Assembly (NCBI GenBank): GCA_964549785.1
Contig: CAZJXA010000179.1
Location: 1-6,898 of the forward strand
Direction of reading: 5' to 3'
DNA from: JBEIUO01 sp964549785
Lineage (GTDB): Bacteria; Planctomycetota; Phycisphaerae; Phycisphaerales; UBA1924
Length of the DNA stretch: 6,898 bases
Shown piece by piece: positions 6,609 through 6,898 of the stretch. Made by a program: the position numbers and the translations under genes. Under the pieces are notes generated by a model, which saw only the letters and a list, made by a program, of their open reading frames with translations, searched no databases and had not been told where the DNA came from. Each line of letters opens with the position of its first letter. Within the stretch, counting starts at the first letter, position 1.

Positions 6609-6898
6609 TTACGTCGGCAACGCGGCGATCAGGCACTCGATACGGGAATTCTGGTCTGCAACGACGCAGGACGCATGCGCGACTTGGGCGGGCACAACCA
6701 CGGTGAGGCCGGTCGAGAGAGGCTGCGGTTCGTACTCCCCATCGTCGGAAAAGAGAGAACCGCGTCCTTTGATGACGGTCAGGGCAAAGCAGCCGCTCCC
6801 GTGGCCGACCGGAGCGTCGTTCTCGTCGGACGTCGACACCCGCCACACCCGGAAGAACTCGGTGCTGAGGACGTCGCCGCCGCCGCCGCCCCCACCCC
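6609..6898 (-). CDS. C-terminal cupin domain of a probable type I mannose-6-phosphate isomerase, 5' end outside window
   Basis: The minus-strand frame is open from the window's right edge to TAA at 6609-6611, giving 95 visible residues. It starts with a run of seven glycines, then DVLSTEFFRVWRVSTSD, resembling the segment (spacing, FxVERL-like strand) that opens the C-terminal cupin-like domain of class I phosphomannose isomerases. Next come CFALTVIKGRGSLFSDDGEYEPQPLSTGLTVVVPAQVAHASCVV, the strand-turn-strand pattern ending in a VPA motif typical of that domain. These enzymes interconvert mannose-6-phosphate and fructose-6-phosphate in the cytoplasm. The catalytic zinc ligands lie in the N-terminal part, which is not visible, so another cupin protein remains possible. 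An internal GTG at 6846-6848 could be mistaken for a start, but the motif continues upstream of it. The LacI-type gene follows after 10 bases, suggesting a sugar-responsive operon. Confidence 0.68.
   Translation of the reverse strand, partial: GGGGGGGDVLSTEFFRVWRVSTSDENDAPVGHGSGCFALTVIKGRGSLFSDDGEYEPQPLSTGLTVVVPAQVAHASCVVADQNSRIECLIAALPT
6876..6898 (-). repeat. GCC trinucleotide repeat and G-rich tract encoding polyglycine
   Basis: On the plus strand five GCC units (6876-6890) are followed by CCCACCCC to the window edge. On the coding minus strand this reads GGGGTGGGGG followed by five GGC units, encoding seven consecutive glycines at the start of the visible isomerase-like fragment. The tract probably forms a flexible linker before the C-terminal cupin domain. 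The guanine runs could also support a G-quadruplex on the coding strand. The tract may continue beyond the window. Confidence 0.75.

Noticed and set aside
5471..6706. A 411-codon plus-strand open frame starting two bases after the peptidase stop
   Set aside because: It lies antisense to the LacI-type gene, whose helix-turn-helix and sensor motifs are unmistakable. The plus-strand translation has no recognisable motif, is rich in Arg/Gly/His, and is the expected shadow of GC-biased codons.
6609..6848. Reading the isomerase-like gene as a complete 79-residue small cupin protein starting at the GTG at 6848
   Set aside because: The frame stays open to the window edge, and the residues just upstream of that GTG (DVLSTEFFR) belong to the same domain, so it is a truncated view of a larger protein.
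1..6898. A search by eye for mobile elements, CRISPR repeats, tRNA or rRNA genes and defence genes
   Set aside because: No terminal inverted repeats, transposase motifs, spaced direct repeats or structured RNA signatures were seen; nearly all the sequence is explained by six ordinary-looking genes with uniform base composition.

Overview
The window is a gene-dense, high-GC stretch of bacterial chromosome with strong C/G preference at third codon positions. It holds four genes on the plus strand facing two on the minus strand; the first and last genes run off the window edges. The gene types (von Willebrand A domain protein, COG1649 glycosidase, ROK kinase, exported M16 peptidase, LacI regulator with a mannose-6-phosphate isomerase), the frequent GTG starts and the lack of Shine-Dalgarno sequences suggest a Planctomycetota-like bacterium, perhaps class Phycisphaerae. 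That placement is inference from general resemblance.

Layout, plus strand: (1) the C-terminal part of a von Willebrand A domain protein with a degenerate metal site (1-570). (2) After 12 bases and in the same frame, an exported GHL10/COG1649 glycoside hydrolase-like protein, a relative of E. coli DigH/YddW (583-1815). (3) A ROK-family sugar kinase-like protein overlapping it by 4 bases (1812-2702), without the usual ROK zinc cysteines. (4) After 66 bases, a full-length single-chain M16 metallopeptidase with a signal peptide (2769-5468). Layout, minus strand, converging on the peptidase: the C-terminal cupin domain of a probable type I mannose-6-phosphate isomerase (6898-6609), then, 10 bases on, a LacI-family repressor (6598-5519).

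How they may work together: the glycosidase and kinase look translationally coupled, so one plausible reading is glycan cleavage outside the cytoplasm followed by phosphorylation of a released sugar inside. The isomerase-regulator pair looks like a sugar-responsive operon whose promoter lies beyond the right edge. The M16 peptidase is probably a periplasmic protein-degrading enzyme with no obvious tie to the sugar genes.

No RNA gene, CRISPR array, insertion sequence, phage gene or recognisable defence system was seen. The more interesting points are altered active or metal sites in two familiar folds and a G-rich polyglycine tract at the right edge. Nothing here is firm evidence of a new system.
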